From: JAOSJT01 sp035914695
GTDB taxonomy: Bacteria > Bacteroidota > Ignavibacteria > SZUA-365
Assembly: GCA_035914695.1 (NCBI GenBank)
Contig: JAMIQH010000091.1
Coordinates: 1 to 20,463 of the forward strand
Direction: 5' to 3'
Length of the DNA: 20,463 nucleotides
Part shown: in pieces, positions 1-7,499 of the stretch
How positions within the stretch are numbered: position 1 is the first letter of the stretch
Layout: each line of letters opens with the position of its first letter
Program-made: the position numbers and the translations under genes
The notes under the pieces: generated by a model
Told to the model about the DNA's origin: nothing
Databases searched by the model: none
The model's input: the letters and a program-made list of their open reading frames with translations, nothing else

Positions 1-40
1 CGGGATCTTCTCTTTTTTTGTCGGAGCGGATCAACAGAAT

Positions 41-97
41 TTCAAAACCACAGATTGCACAGATTTCACACAGATTAGCACAGATGATTCGTGGAAG
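41..97 (+). repeat. Dispersed 'cacagatt' intergenic repeat, copy A
   Basis: This 57-bp segment is nearly identical to 15878-15934: the first 25 bases are the same, as are an 18-base middle block and the final GTGGAAG. It is built from short CACAGATT-like words. A more distant copy lies at 14879-14952. All copies are intergenic. Similar simple repeats are common between genes in environmental bacterial genomes; their function is unknown. Confidence 0.8.
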
Positions 98-224
98 TCC
101 TCCCGGCCTGAGTACATAGCCGCAGGGGAAGCAATCCAACAGCCGTTGTCGCAAGTGACGCGAAACACGCGTCCATTGCCTTCAGTGGTTGAATCAAGCC
201 AGAGGCAGATGAATGTTCAGAGTA

Positions 225-291
225 GATTTCGCAGATTCTTAACGATCCCTACGATTGAATCTGTGGAAATCCGCGAGCAATCTGCGAAATC
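225..291. repeat. Inverted repeat within reverse-orientation repeat D
   Basis: GATTTCGCAGATT at 225-237 is repeated exactly as its reverse complement at 279-291, with 41 bases between the arms. The segment around it (about 226-306), read on the minus strand, resembles the 'ccac-gatt-gcagatt' words of copy A. It is therefore a diverged, opposite-facing member of the same repeat family. Confidence 0.6.
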
Positions 292-446
292 CGTGGTTTT
301 TAAATTCAGCCGGATGTGAGAACTGCGCGGTGCAGGACGCGCGCGCGAATAGCATAATGATGGGAGTTATCTGTACTTTGCACATCATGAAACGCACATG
401 GCGGAGAGATTTCCGGGTGTGGTGAACGAAGTTTACCGGAACGAAC

Positions 447-2993
447 ATGGCAGAGATATCGCAATACCTTGATCGACGTCCCGGGCACGTACGCGCGCTG
501 TACGCCTTCGTCCTCGGCGTGGTGTTGCTGTACGGCGGGGTGTGGGTGTACCGCTACGCCTCCATCACCACCGACGAGAACTGGTACGACGATGTGAAGG
601 GCCGCGTCACCATCATTTCCGTCACGCCAGGCGGGGCGTCGGATCGCGCGGGTCTGCGCGTGGGCGATACCATCGTGGCGGTGAACGGCAATGTGGTGCG
701 CAATAAATACGAGGCCAACGATTACCTGATTCGCGGTACGGGAGGCGCCGTGCTGCGCTACACCATTCTGCGGGATGGCCGCAGCATGGACATCGATGTG
801 GTGATCGCACAGTACGGACTGCCACTGCAGTATCTCGCCGCGGTGATCACCGCCTTGCTGCTCATCTTGCTCGCATCCTATGTGGTGTTCAAGCGACCCA
901 CGTATAGCGTGGCGCGTCTGTTCGCGCTCGCGCAATACAGCTTCGCGCTGGCGCTGCTCGTGCATCGGCATATCGGCATGACGCAGGTTGCGGATGGCCT
1001 CATACTGGCGTCGCAAATTCTGCATCCCTTGCTCTGGCCATTGACCATCGCGCTGCAGATGCACACGCTGTTGTATTTCCCCGTGCCGAAATACGTGCGT
1101 CCGATACCACCGCCTCTGCTGACCGCGCTGTATGTGATCCCGGCGGGGACTTCGCTATTGCTCATTATTCTCGGGAGCGTTATCGGGGCGAAGCTGTTTT
1201 CCTCTCCGTTGCTGCCGTTTCTTACTGTTACCGCCGCGTTGCTCGCCGCGCGTGCGCTGCTGTTCAAACGCATGGGCAATGCGGAGAATGCGGAATACGC
1301 AGGCAAGGCGAAGCTGGTGCATCTTGCCCTGCTGCTCGTACTCGGCTTTGTGGGCGGGCTACTCCTGCTCGAACCATCGTCGCTTTGGCAGGCGCTGTTC
1401 CTGCTCGGTGTGGCGATTCCCGGTTTGCTGTTCACCACCATCGTGCGGCAGCGCATCTTCGATCTGTACATCGTACTGCGCCGCCGCTCGCTGTACTCCA
1501 TGCTCAGCATTTCGCTCACCGCGTTCATCATCGTGCTGCTGCTGACCGCGCTGTTTGTCGTGCCAGGGCATTCACCGGATATTCCCGTCCTGAGTGTGAG
1601 CGGCGGACAGGTGGAATTGCTGCGGCTTTCCTCCTTGAGCGCCGAGCAGCGCATGGTGTTCGAGAAGCGCCTGACCTTCACTATCGGTGTGTTTCTCGCC
1701 GGTTTGCTCTGGTGGGCCTACAGCGAGGGACGACGCCTGTTGGATCGACGCTTCTACCGTGGCACCTACGATTACAAGCAGGCGCTGAAGGCCTTTAGCG
1801 AATTGTCGCATGGCCACAGCGATATGCATGCCCTCGCCGACAAGGTGGTGCGCAGCGTCGTGGGTCTGATGCATGTGCGCGCCGCGATGTTTATTCACCG
1901 TGTGGACGGGCGTTTCGTGCTGTTGGCCTCCCATGGTGTACGTGTCGAGGACGAGGAACTCGGCATGTCGCTGGCCACGCAACGCCATCTGGAGCAGTCC
2001 TTCGCGAGAAGCGCGGCGTTCCCAGTGAATGATTTACCCTACCGCGAGCTGTTTGCGCGCAAGGGGATGGAGTTTCTCGTCGGCATGCGACTCAACGGCA
2101 ACACCGAGGCCATGTTGCTGTTGGGCGAAAAAGCCGCCGATACGAATTACTCGCGTGAGGATGTGGAATTGCTCGAGAATCTCTCGATCAACGTCTGCGA
2201 TGCCATGCTGAGCATGCGCTTCTATGATGATGCCCGGGAAAAGGAACGCATGAAAAGCGAACTCGACATTGCGCGGCGTATGCAGATGCAATCGCTCCCC
2301 ACCGAATTGCCGGAATTCCCCGGCCTCGATGTCGCAGCATTGTCCCTCCCCGCCTACGAAGTGGGCGGCGATTTTTTCGATGTACTACCGCGTCACAACG
2401 CGGCCACCTTTCTCGTGGGTGATGTGTCGGGCAAAGGCACTTCGGCGGCGATGTACCTCGCGCGCATGCAGGGCGTGCTGAAAACCATCGAATCGTATCA
2501 ACCATCACTGTGGGAATTGCTGGCGCGACTCAACACGCAGATGCTGGATAATGCCGACCGGCGGAGCTTCGTCACGCTCGCGGCGCTGCGCTTCGATTTT
2601 CTGAGCAGCGACGTGCAGTTCATCCGCGCCGGACATTTGCCCTTGCTGCATTACAACGCGCTGGCGGGCGAAGTGAACGTGCATCGCCCCGAGGGTATGG
2701 CGGTGGGCCTGGATCAGTATGCATTCACCGAACGCATGCGCGAGGATACGCTGTTCGCGCGCAACGGCGATTTGTTCGTGCTGGTGAGCGACGGCGTGAC
2801 CGAGGCCCTCAACGCGCAGGGCGAGCAATTCGGCCTCGATGGTGTGGCCGCCTGCATGCGTGCCCACGCGCATCGCAGCGCGCATCACGTGCGGGATGAA
2901 ATTCTGAATGCCGTCGAGCAATACAGCGGCGGAAGCGAGCGTCAGGACGACGCCACCGTGCTGGTGGTGAAATGCCGCATCGTGGCGGGATGA
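447..2993 (+). CDS. PDZ-membrane-GAF-PP2C (SpoIIE-type) serine phosphatase
   Basis: 848 residues. Likely a membrane-anchored sensor that dephosphorylates a serine/threonine-phosphorylated cytoplasmic partner, such as an anti-anti-sigma factor. Seen in order: a membrane helix at about 18-36, a PDZ domain (about 48-120, with the GLRVGDTIVAVNG core) placed outside the membrane by topology, about nine further hydrophobic helices (about 128-435), a GAF-like region (about 455-590), then a RsbU/SpoIIE phosphatase domain (about 600-845). The metal-binding acids are all present: GGDFFD (D642, D645), GDVSGKG (D659), SDG (D782) and QDDAT (D834-D835), so the enzyme should be active. The ATG at 447 is the only start that keeps the first helix and PDZ; no clear ribosome binding site precedes it. 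No anti-sigma or STAS partner gene is adjacent. The gene ends 16 bases from the convergent TSP3 gene. Domain calls are firm; substrate and signal are inferred. Confidence 0.93.
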   Translation: MAEISQYLDRRPGHVRALYAFVLGVVLLYGGVWVYRYASITTDENWYDDVKGRVTIISVTPGGASDRAGLRVGDTIVAVNGNVVRNKYEANDYLIRGTGGAVLRYTILRDGRSMDIDVVIAQYGLPLQYLAAVITALLLILLASYVVFKRPTYSVARLFALAQYSFALALLVHRHIGMTQVADGLILASQILHPLLWPLTIALQMHTLLYFPVPKYVRPIPPPLLTALYVIPAGTSLLLIILGSVIGAKLFSSPLLPFLTVTAALLAARALLFKRMGNAENAEYAGKAKLVHLALLLVLGFVGGLLLLEPSSLWQALFLLGVAIPGLLFTTIVRQRIFDLYIVLRRRSLYSMLSISLTAFIIVLLLTALFVVPGHSPDIPVLSVSGGQVELLRLSSLSAEQRMVFEKRLTFTIGVFLAGLLWWAYSEGRRLLDRRFYRGTYDYKQALKAFSELSHGHSDMHALADKVVRSVVGLMHVRAAMFIHRVDGRFVLLASHGVRVEDEELGMSLATQRHLEQSFARSAAFPVNDLPYRELFARKGMEFLVGMRLNGNTEAMLLLGEKAADTNYSREDVELLENLSINVCDAMLSMRFYDDAREKERMKSELDIARRMQMQSLPTELPEFPGLDVAALSLPAYEVGGDFFDVLPRHNAATFLVGDVSGKGTSAAMYLARMQGVLKTIESYQPSLWELLARLNTQMLDNADRRSFVTLAALRFDFLSSDVQFIRAGHLPLLHYNALAGEVNVHRPEGMAVGLDQYAFTERMREDTLFARNGDLFVLVSDGVTEALNAQGEQFGLDGVAACMRAHAHRSAHHVRDEILNAVEQYSGGSERQDDATVLVVKCRIVAG

Positions 2994-3009
2994 GCGGCGG
3001 CGCGGCGCG

Positions 3010-4701
3010 CTATTTCACGAGAGAGCGATTCCACACATAGCGCATGCGCGCGTCCATGTAGGTGCGGCTGTCGATGTCCTCGATGATGGAGAAGGACGGG
3101 ATGTCCCAGGAGCCGGTCATTTTGCGCAACAGCCGCTCCAATTGGTCGCGCCGCTCGCGCGCCTCGCTCATGGTTTTCCCATACACCTCGATGTCGATGT
3201 CACTCACCTGCGATCGCGGGGCCGAGCGCAGGAGATGCAGCAACTGTAGGAACCCCTTCGAGGACTCGTCCACCTGATTGCCGCGGATGAATATCTCCGA
3301 GAACATCCAGTTGACACGTTGCACGGGGTTGACGTCGGGTTTGCCCAGCGGCGAGGCGTCGTTGCCATCGAGTACGCCATCGCCGTCGGTGTCGGGATTG
3401 CGCGGATCGGTCATCAGGCCGTAGTACTCGGCGTAGTCGCTCGCGGCATCGTTGTCCGTGTCGGGCTTTTTCGGGTCCGTGCCAATCAACACTTCCACGC
3501 CATCGAAGAGCCCGTCGGCATCGAAGTCCTCGTCGTGCGGCCGCAGCAAGCGCGCGCTTTCCTCCGCATCGGCGAGGCCGTCGCCATCGGTGTCGCGCAG
3601 CAGCGGACTGGAGGTGTTCTCCAAGCCGTCGGGGAGGCCGTCGCCGTCGCTGTCCTGAAGCAGGGGATTGGTGCCGCGCGACAACTCCACATTGTCGGGC
3701 AGACCATCGCTGTCGCTGTCGACGCGCAGGAGATTGGTGCCGAGCTGGCGCTCGGCGAAATCCTCCAGGCCGTCGCCGTCGCTGTCTTTCTTCAAGGGAT
3801 TGCTCCCGAGCACATGTACCTCGTCGCCGTCGCGCAGTCCATCGCCATCGGTGTCGGGGAAAATGGGAGACGTGCCCACGGTCAATTCCTCTCCGTCGCG
3901 CAGCCCGTCGCCGTCGGTGTCCGGATTGAAAGGATCGCAGCGGTACACATGCAACTCGTCGCGGTCGAGCAGGCCGTCGAAATCGCTGTCCTTGTCCCGC
4001 GTCGGGAAGGAATATGCCAACCCGATGCCAGCAGTGAGGAAGGCGTCGGCCATGTCGCCGATGGACAGACCGTCCACATAGTCCGAGAATGTGGGATGCA
4101 TGGTGGCATGCACTGTCAGCGCGAGGTAATCGGAGACGAGGTAGTCGAGTTCGGCCGAGAGCGGTATGCCCAGTGTCCATTTGCCATAGCGCTCCTGCGG
4201 ACGTTCCAGAGCATCGCCATTCGCATTCATTGGCGAATAGTACACGGCTTCGAGTCCGGCACCGAGGAACAGTTCGGCCTGCGGTCCGATGGTGACGCGC
4301 CACAGGGCGGACAGCGAGATGGGCATGGCGAAGCTGCGATTCACCTCGTGCATCTCGAGACGTGATGTGTCGAAATAGCGGTACATGGTGGCATTGGTCT
4401 TCCACTGGAGATCGTGAAATCCGATGCCACCCTGCATGTACAGCGCGCCCGGCGTGCCCAGATTCAACGGTTGCAGGTAATGGCGTAGCGTGAGTGCCCC
4501 GCCGTTGGAAAAGCGCGTGTCGGGGAAGTCGTCGAAGGTCTTCGTCGCATTGGCCTGTATGGTCAGAATCCATTGCCGCGGGGTGAGCGGCACACTCGAT
4601 TGCGCGCGCAGCGCGTGCAAATCGCAGAGCGACAACACGCAGCACAGCAGCGCGAACAGCGCGATGGAGCGCGCAACAAGGCGTTGTGGTTTCCTGCTCA
4701 T
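3010..4701 (-). CDS. Exported TSP3-repeat outer-membrane-type protein
   Basis: 563 residues. A signal peptide (about 1-33, cleavage near LRA-QSS) precedes a region of about 200 residues with alternating, aromatic-rich strands typical of an OmpA-like beta-barrel. Ten thrombospondin type 3 calcium-binding repeats follow (about 234-445; DTDGDGLRDG and variants). The C-terminal 118 residues are not a standard OmpA peptidoglycan-binding domain, although IDIEVYG and SEARERRDQLERLL sit where such a domain has its GHTD and LSxxRAxxV motifs. The start at 4701 is chosen because it gives the signal peptide, is preceded by an AGGAGGAG ribosome binding site and overlaps the upstream stop as ATGA, implying translational coupling. 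Longer starts read through the methyltransferase gene out of frame. It is the last gene of the larB operon. A structural or surface role is inferred; the barrel is judged by eye only. Confidence 0.88.
   Translation of the reverse strand: MSRKPQRLVARSIALFALLCCVLSLCDLHALRAQSSVPLTPRQWILTIQANATKTFDDFPDTRFSNGGALTLRHYLQPLNLGTPGALYMQGGIGFHDLQWKTNATMYRYFDTSRLEMHEVNRSFAMPISLSALWRVTIGPQAELFLGAGLEAVYYSPMNANGDALERPQERYGKWTLGIPLSAELDYLVSDYLALTVHATMHPTFSDYVDGLSIGDMADAFLTAGIGLAYSFPTRDKDSDFDGLLDRDELHVYRCDPFNPDTDGDGLRDGEELTVGTSPIFPDTDGDGLRDGDEVHVLGSNPLKKDSDGDGLEDFAERQLGTNLLRVDSDSDGLPDNVELSRGTNPLLQDSDGDGLPDGLENTSSPLLRDTDGDGLADAEESARLLRPHDEDFDADGLFDGVEVLIGTDPKKPDTDNDAASDYAEYYGLMTDPRNPDTDGDGVLDGNDASPLGKPDVNPVQRVNWMFSEIFIRGNQVDESSKGFLQLLHLLRSAPRSQVSDIDIEVYGKTMSEARERRDQLERLLRKMTGSWDIPSFSIIEDIDSRTYMDARMRYVWNRSLVK
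3361..3999 (-). repeat. Ten TSP3 calcium-binding repeats in coding DNA
   Basis: On the minus strand this segment encodes ten repeats of the pattern DxDxDGxxDxxE, spaced about 18-25 residues apart. It begins at DKDSDFDG and ends at DTDGDGVLDG. The plus strand shows it as repeated 'ccgtcgccgtcg' words. The ninth repeat (DTDNDAASD) lacks the usual Gly-Leu and is probably weaker. Repeats of this type can expand or contract by slippage. Confidence 0.85.
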
Positions 4702-5672
4702 TCCTGCTCCTCCTCGCGTCGCGCCATCCAGCGCATTCTTCTCCGTTCGTCCCATGCCGCGATTTCCTCCTCCTGCGTGATCAGTGTGTCCGGGGAATGC
4801 AGACGTGTGAGCGCCTCCACATGTTCCGGCGTGCTGCCGCAGCATCCACCGATGAAGCGCGCGCCCAGCCGCACCCATTCGCGCGAGGCCTCGGCGAAGG
4901 CGGGGACGTCGACGTCGCCGCGCAGCACGCCGCCTGTATCGGGACCCGGGGCTCCGATGTTGGCATAGCATCCGATGGTGGCATCCGGAATTTCCGCCAG
5001 TATGCGCAGCGGCGTCGCGATATGCGCCGCGGAGACGCAGTTCACCAGCACCACCGACGCTCCGGCATCCAGCACCGCGCGGGCGGCGTCGGCGAGGGAT
5101 TCGCCCGAGAGCAGCGCGCCATCCTCGCGCGTGACGAAGCTGGTCATGACCTCGCGGCCCGTGGCCACGCAGGCCTCGGTGGCGATGCGCGCCTCGCGCG
5201 TGTCCATCATGGTTTCCACCAGCAGCACATCCACGCCGAGCATGGACAGCAGTCGCGCCTGTGCGCCATGCTCGTTGCGCAGTTCCTCGTCTGTCGGCAC
5301 CAGATCCGGCCGGTAACAATCCTCGACCGGCGCCAGTCCGCCTGCCACAAGCACCGGACGCGCGGGGATGTAGCGCTCGCGCGCCTCATGGGCGAACTGC
5401 ACCGCTTTGAGGTTGAGTTCCTCCCAACGATCCTCCATGCCAGCGCCTCGAAGCGCGCGGAGATTGCTGCGGAAGGTGTTGGTGGTGAGAATATCCGCGC
5501 CGGCGCTGAGATGGGAAAAATGCACGTTGCGCACCACATGCGGCGCGCGCTGCAGGGCATTGGCCGACCACAGCGGAAGCCCGATGTCCACGCCCTGGCG
5601 CTGTAGTTCGGTACCCATGGCGCCGTCGAGAATGATGATGCGTTTTGTGCTCAGAAGATCGGAGAGGTACAT
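4698..5672 (-). CDS. Homocysteine S-methyltransferase family protein
   Basis: 324 residues, the size of a stand-alone family member (BhmT/MmuM/MetH N-terminal domain type). These zinc enzymes move a methyl group from a donor such as S-methylmethionine, betaine or methyl-folate to homocysteine, giving methionine. Seen: the N-terminal DGAMGTELQR (16-25), NTFRSN (65-70), and the three zinc cysteines, C212 in VNC and C277-C278 in IGGCCGS. The C-terminus ends in a charged, Glu/Arg-rich tail. The ATG at 5672 is the natural start, since upstream codons lack family sequence; the ribosome binding site is weak. It starts 37 bases after larE and its TGA overlaps the next ATG. No B12 or folate domain is present, so the methyl donor cannot be deduced. 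Family certain, donor unknown. Confidence 0.93.
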   Translation of the reverse strand: MYLSDLLSTKRIIILDGAMGTELQRQGVDIGLPLWSANALQRAPHVVRNVHFSHLSAGADILTTNTFRSNLRALRGAGMEDRWEELNLKAVQFAHEARERYIPARPVLVAGGLAPVEDCYRPDLVPTDEELRNEHGAQARLLSMLGVDVLLVETMMDTREARIATEACVATGREVMTSFVTREDGALLSGESLADAARAVLDAGASVVLVNCVSAAHIATPLRILAEIPDATIGCYANIGAPGPDTGGVLRGDVDVPAFAEASREWVRLGARFIGGCCGSTPEHVEALTRLHSPDTLITQEEEIAAWDERRRMRWMARREEEQE

Positions 5673-5709
5673 GATCGGGTTCAGGATGCGGGAACAATGA
5701 AAAAGGGAA

Positions 5710-6543
5710 TCATACGTCGGAATTATCGGCGGCGGTGCTGACGCTGCCGGAATGAAAGGCCCGCTTGCCCACGGCAACGAAGCCCAGCGCCAGCAGGGCC
5801 GGACGGCACAGGTCGAGATCGATGTCCGCGAGGCGTGCCTCGTCGATTTCCACCATGGCCGAAGCATCGGGCATGTGTCGGAGACGGATGTTGCAGCGCG
5901 CGTCGAGACGGAAGAGACTGCGCAGCAGTTCCTCCGCCACTTCGATGCGGCGCACGTGCTGCTCCGTGGCCAAGACGCCGATATGCAAACGCGAACGCAG
6001 ACAGGGCGAGGCCGCGGCGTCCCAATTGGGCAAGCCAACGAAGCGCGCGAGTTCGCGAATGTGCCGCTTTTCGAAGCGCGCGAGCGGACTGAGCACCTGA
6101 TGCTCCCGCGCGGCGCGCAAACCCACACGCGTGGGATCGGCCAGGTCGTCCTTGTTGCTGCCGTTGAACACGCGGATGTCGTTGCCTTCCACATCGTCCA
6201 TCACGGCTTTCATCGCGTGATAAATCGAGTTCTTGCACACGTAACAGCTCATGCCTTCGTTGGCGATGTACTCGGGATTCTGGAATTCGTCGGTGGATAC
6301 AAAGCGCAGGGGAATGCCGATATGTGCCGCGATGCGCTCGGCCTGCTCGCGCATGCCGCGACCAACCGAGGGCGAGAGCGCCATGATTGCGCTGCTGCGC
6401 ACGGGAAACACATCGAACACCGCCTTCGCCACGAGACTGCTGTCGAGTCCGCCGGAAAAGGCCACCGCATTCATACCCGACGCCGAACCGCCATCCTCGA
6501 TGTCGAGCAGCAGCGAGCGATACACTGTCGACAGTTCACTCAT
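5710..6543 (-). CDS. larE: LarE, sulfur transferase for nickel-pincer cofactor
   Basis: 277 residues. LarE adenylates the two carboxylates of pyridinium-3,5-biscarboxylate mononucleotide and converts them to thiocarboxylates, the sulfur step in making the nickel-pincer nucleotide of lactate racemase and relatives. Seen: the PP-loop SGGLDSS (30-36), GMSCYVCKN (C100, C103), NGSNKDD (127-133) and ASPCLRSR (C181). Having CxxC as well as the later cysteine fits the three-cysteine subtype reported to carry an Fe-S cluster, rather than the single sacrificial-cysteine enzyme of Lactobacillus. The ATG at 6543 is preferred; a GTG at 6558 would add five residues. It overlaps the larB stop by eight bases, indicating coupling. 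The annotation is firm; the Fe-S subtype is inference from cysteine spacing. Confidence 0.94.
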   Translation of the reverse strand: MSELSTVYRSLLLDIEDGGSASGMNAVAFSGGLDSSLVAKAVFDVFPVRSSAIMALSPSVGRGMREQAERIAAHIGIPLRFVSTDEFQNPEYIANEGMSCYVCKNSIYHAMKAVMDDVEGNDIRVFNGSNKDDLADPTRVGLRAAREHQVLSPLARFEKRHIRELARFVGLPNWDAAASPCLRSRLHIGVLATEQHVRRIEVAEELLRSLFRLDARCNIRLRHMPDASAMVEIDEARLADIDLDLCRPALLALGFVAVGKRAFHSGSVSTAADNSDV

Positions 6544-7255
6544 CGCCACCGCCTTCACCTTTCACGGCGCTTTCGCCCAGCATGTTGATGCGATGCGCCG
6601 CCGCCGCCGCGCCGATGCCGTTGTCGATATTGACCACCAGCACGCCGGGAGCGCAACTTCCGAGCATGGAGTGCAGGGCATTCCAGCCACCCGCGTTCAC
6701 GCCGTAGCCGGCGGAGATCGGTACGCCGATCACGGGAGCCGACACCAATCCCGCGAGCACACTGGGCAGCGCTGCTTCCATGCCGGCGAGACACAGAATC
6801 ACCCGGGTACTATTGAGTGCCGGGAGAATATCGGTCAGCCGATGCAGTCCCGCCACACCCACGTCGGCGAAACGCGTGGTGCGGCTTCCCGCATGCGCGC
6901 AGGCCACCTCGATTTCCTCCGCCACCGCGAGATCGCTGGTGCCAGCGGTCACAATCGCGATGTGTCCGCGCGCTGTCGGCAACGTCGATGGAAGGAACAC
7001 CGCCATGCGCGAACGGGGATAATACTGCGCATCGGCATCGATCGTACGCAGCAAATCGAAGCGCTCCGCTTCGAGACGGGAGACGAGCACATTCACCACA
7101 GCGGCATCGCGCAAAGCGGTGATGATGTCCCGCAAATCGTCGGTGGTCTTGCCCGGCGCGTAAATCACCTCGGGAAAACCCGTCCGCGCCGCGCGATGGG
7201 GATCGAGCCGTGCGATGTTTTCGACGTGTATGGTCTGACCGGAGGTGGCTGTCAT
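6536..7255 (-). CDS. larB: LarB, P2CMN synthase of nickel-pincer cofactor
   Basis: 239 residues. LarB carboxylates nicotinic acid adenine dinucleotide at C5 and hydrolyses it, giving pyridinium-3,5-biscarboxylate mononucleotide, the substrate of LarE. Seen: the N-terminal RTGFPEVIYAPGKT (24-37), then the PurE-like domain with VTAGTSDLAVAEE (102-114), DVGVAGLHRL (131-140), LAGMEAALPSVLAGL (156-170) and SCAPGVLVVNIDNGIG (200-215). The open frame extends about 84 codons further up, but that part has no family sequence and crosses the promoter, so the ATG at 7255 is used. No strong ribosome binding site is visible. It is the first gene of the operon. No LarC gene follows, unlike many lar loci. 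Confidence 0.94.
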   Translation of the reverse strand: MTATSGQTIHVENIARLDPHRAARTGFPEVIYAPGKTTDDLRDIITALRDAAVVNVLVSRLEAERFDLLRTIDADAQYYPRSRMAVFLPSTLPTARGHIAIVTAGTSDLAVAEEIEVACAHAGSRTTRFADVGVAGLHRLTDILPALNSTRVILCLAGMEAALPSVLAGLVSAPVIGVPISAGYGVNAGGWNALHSMLGSCAPGVLVVNIDNGIGAAAAAHRINMLGESAVKGEGGGDE

Positions 7256-7338
7256 TGTCGGGGAATTACCGTCTGTTTCGCAGTGCACGGGTGAAGCCGA
7301 GGGCCGAAACGACGCCGCGTACGGACGTCGTGCCGAGT

Positions 7339-7367
7339 AATATACGGAGGGCACCGGGCCGGGACAA
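7339..7367 (-). promoter_or_regulatory. Predicted promoter of the larB operon
   Basis: On the minus strand TTGTCC (7367-7362) and TATATT (7344-7339) are 17 bases apart, the ideal sigma-70 spacing. Transcription would start near 7332, leaving a leader of about 77 bases before larB. The same TTG...N17...TATATT arrangement precedes the methyltransferase gene at 10352, which raises confidence in both. Not tested experimentally. Confidence 0.55.
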
Positions 7368-7499
7368 TGAAGAATGGCGGATGCTCCGATGGTCGGGGCG
7401 ATGGATCGTGCACCCGGCGTTGAACCCCGGAGCGTATGCCGCTGTTGTGCTCCTGAGTCGAAAAATGCGCAATTTGCGGTAGGACATACTGAGAGTGCA

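Larger units (their letters stand above)
1..446. other. Intergenic region, no gene, dispersed repeats
   Basis: No coding frame here has a plausible start or codon pattern. The segment holds a forward copy of the 'cacagatt' repeat (41-97) and a related copy in inverted orientation (about 226-306). The stretch just before the PP2C gene has no convincing ribosome binding site. A TACTTTG at 374-380 resembles a Bacteroidota -7 element but lacks one spacer base and has no TTTG at the right distance upstream, so no promoter is called. Confidence 0.7.

Noticed and set aside
3361..3999. Repetitive 'gtcgccgtcg' DNA as a non-coding satellite
   Set aside because: It is fully explained by ten TSP3 codon repeats on the minus strand.
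4702..5319. 206-codon N-terminal extension of the TSP3 protein
   Set aside because: It overlaps the homocysteine methyltransferase in another frame, has Arg/Gly/His-rich shadow composition and would hide the signal peptide; the ATG at 4701 has a strong ribosome binding site.
4698..5672. N-terminal piece of a full-length cobalamin methionine synthase (MetH)
   Set aside because: No folate, B12 or activation domains follow; the gene ends cleanly and overlaps the next start, so it is a stand-alone family member.
7374..7499. 42-codon N-terminal extension of the ATPase (with CRCC)
   Set aside because: I considered a metal-binding leader, but there is no CxxC heavy-metal domain, no ribosome binding site and it runs over the divergent promoter.
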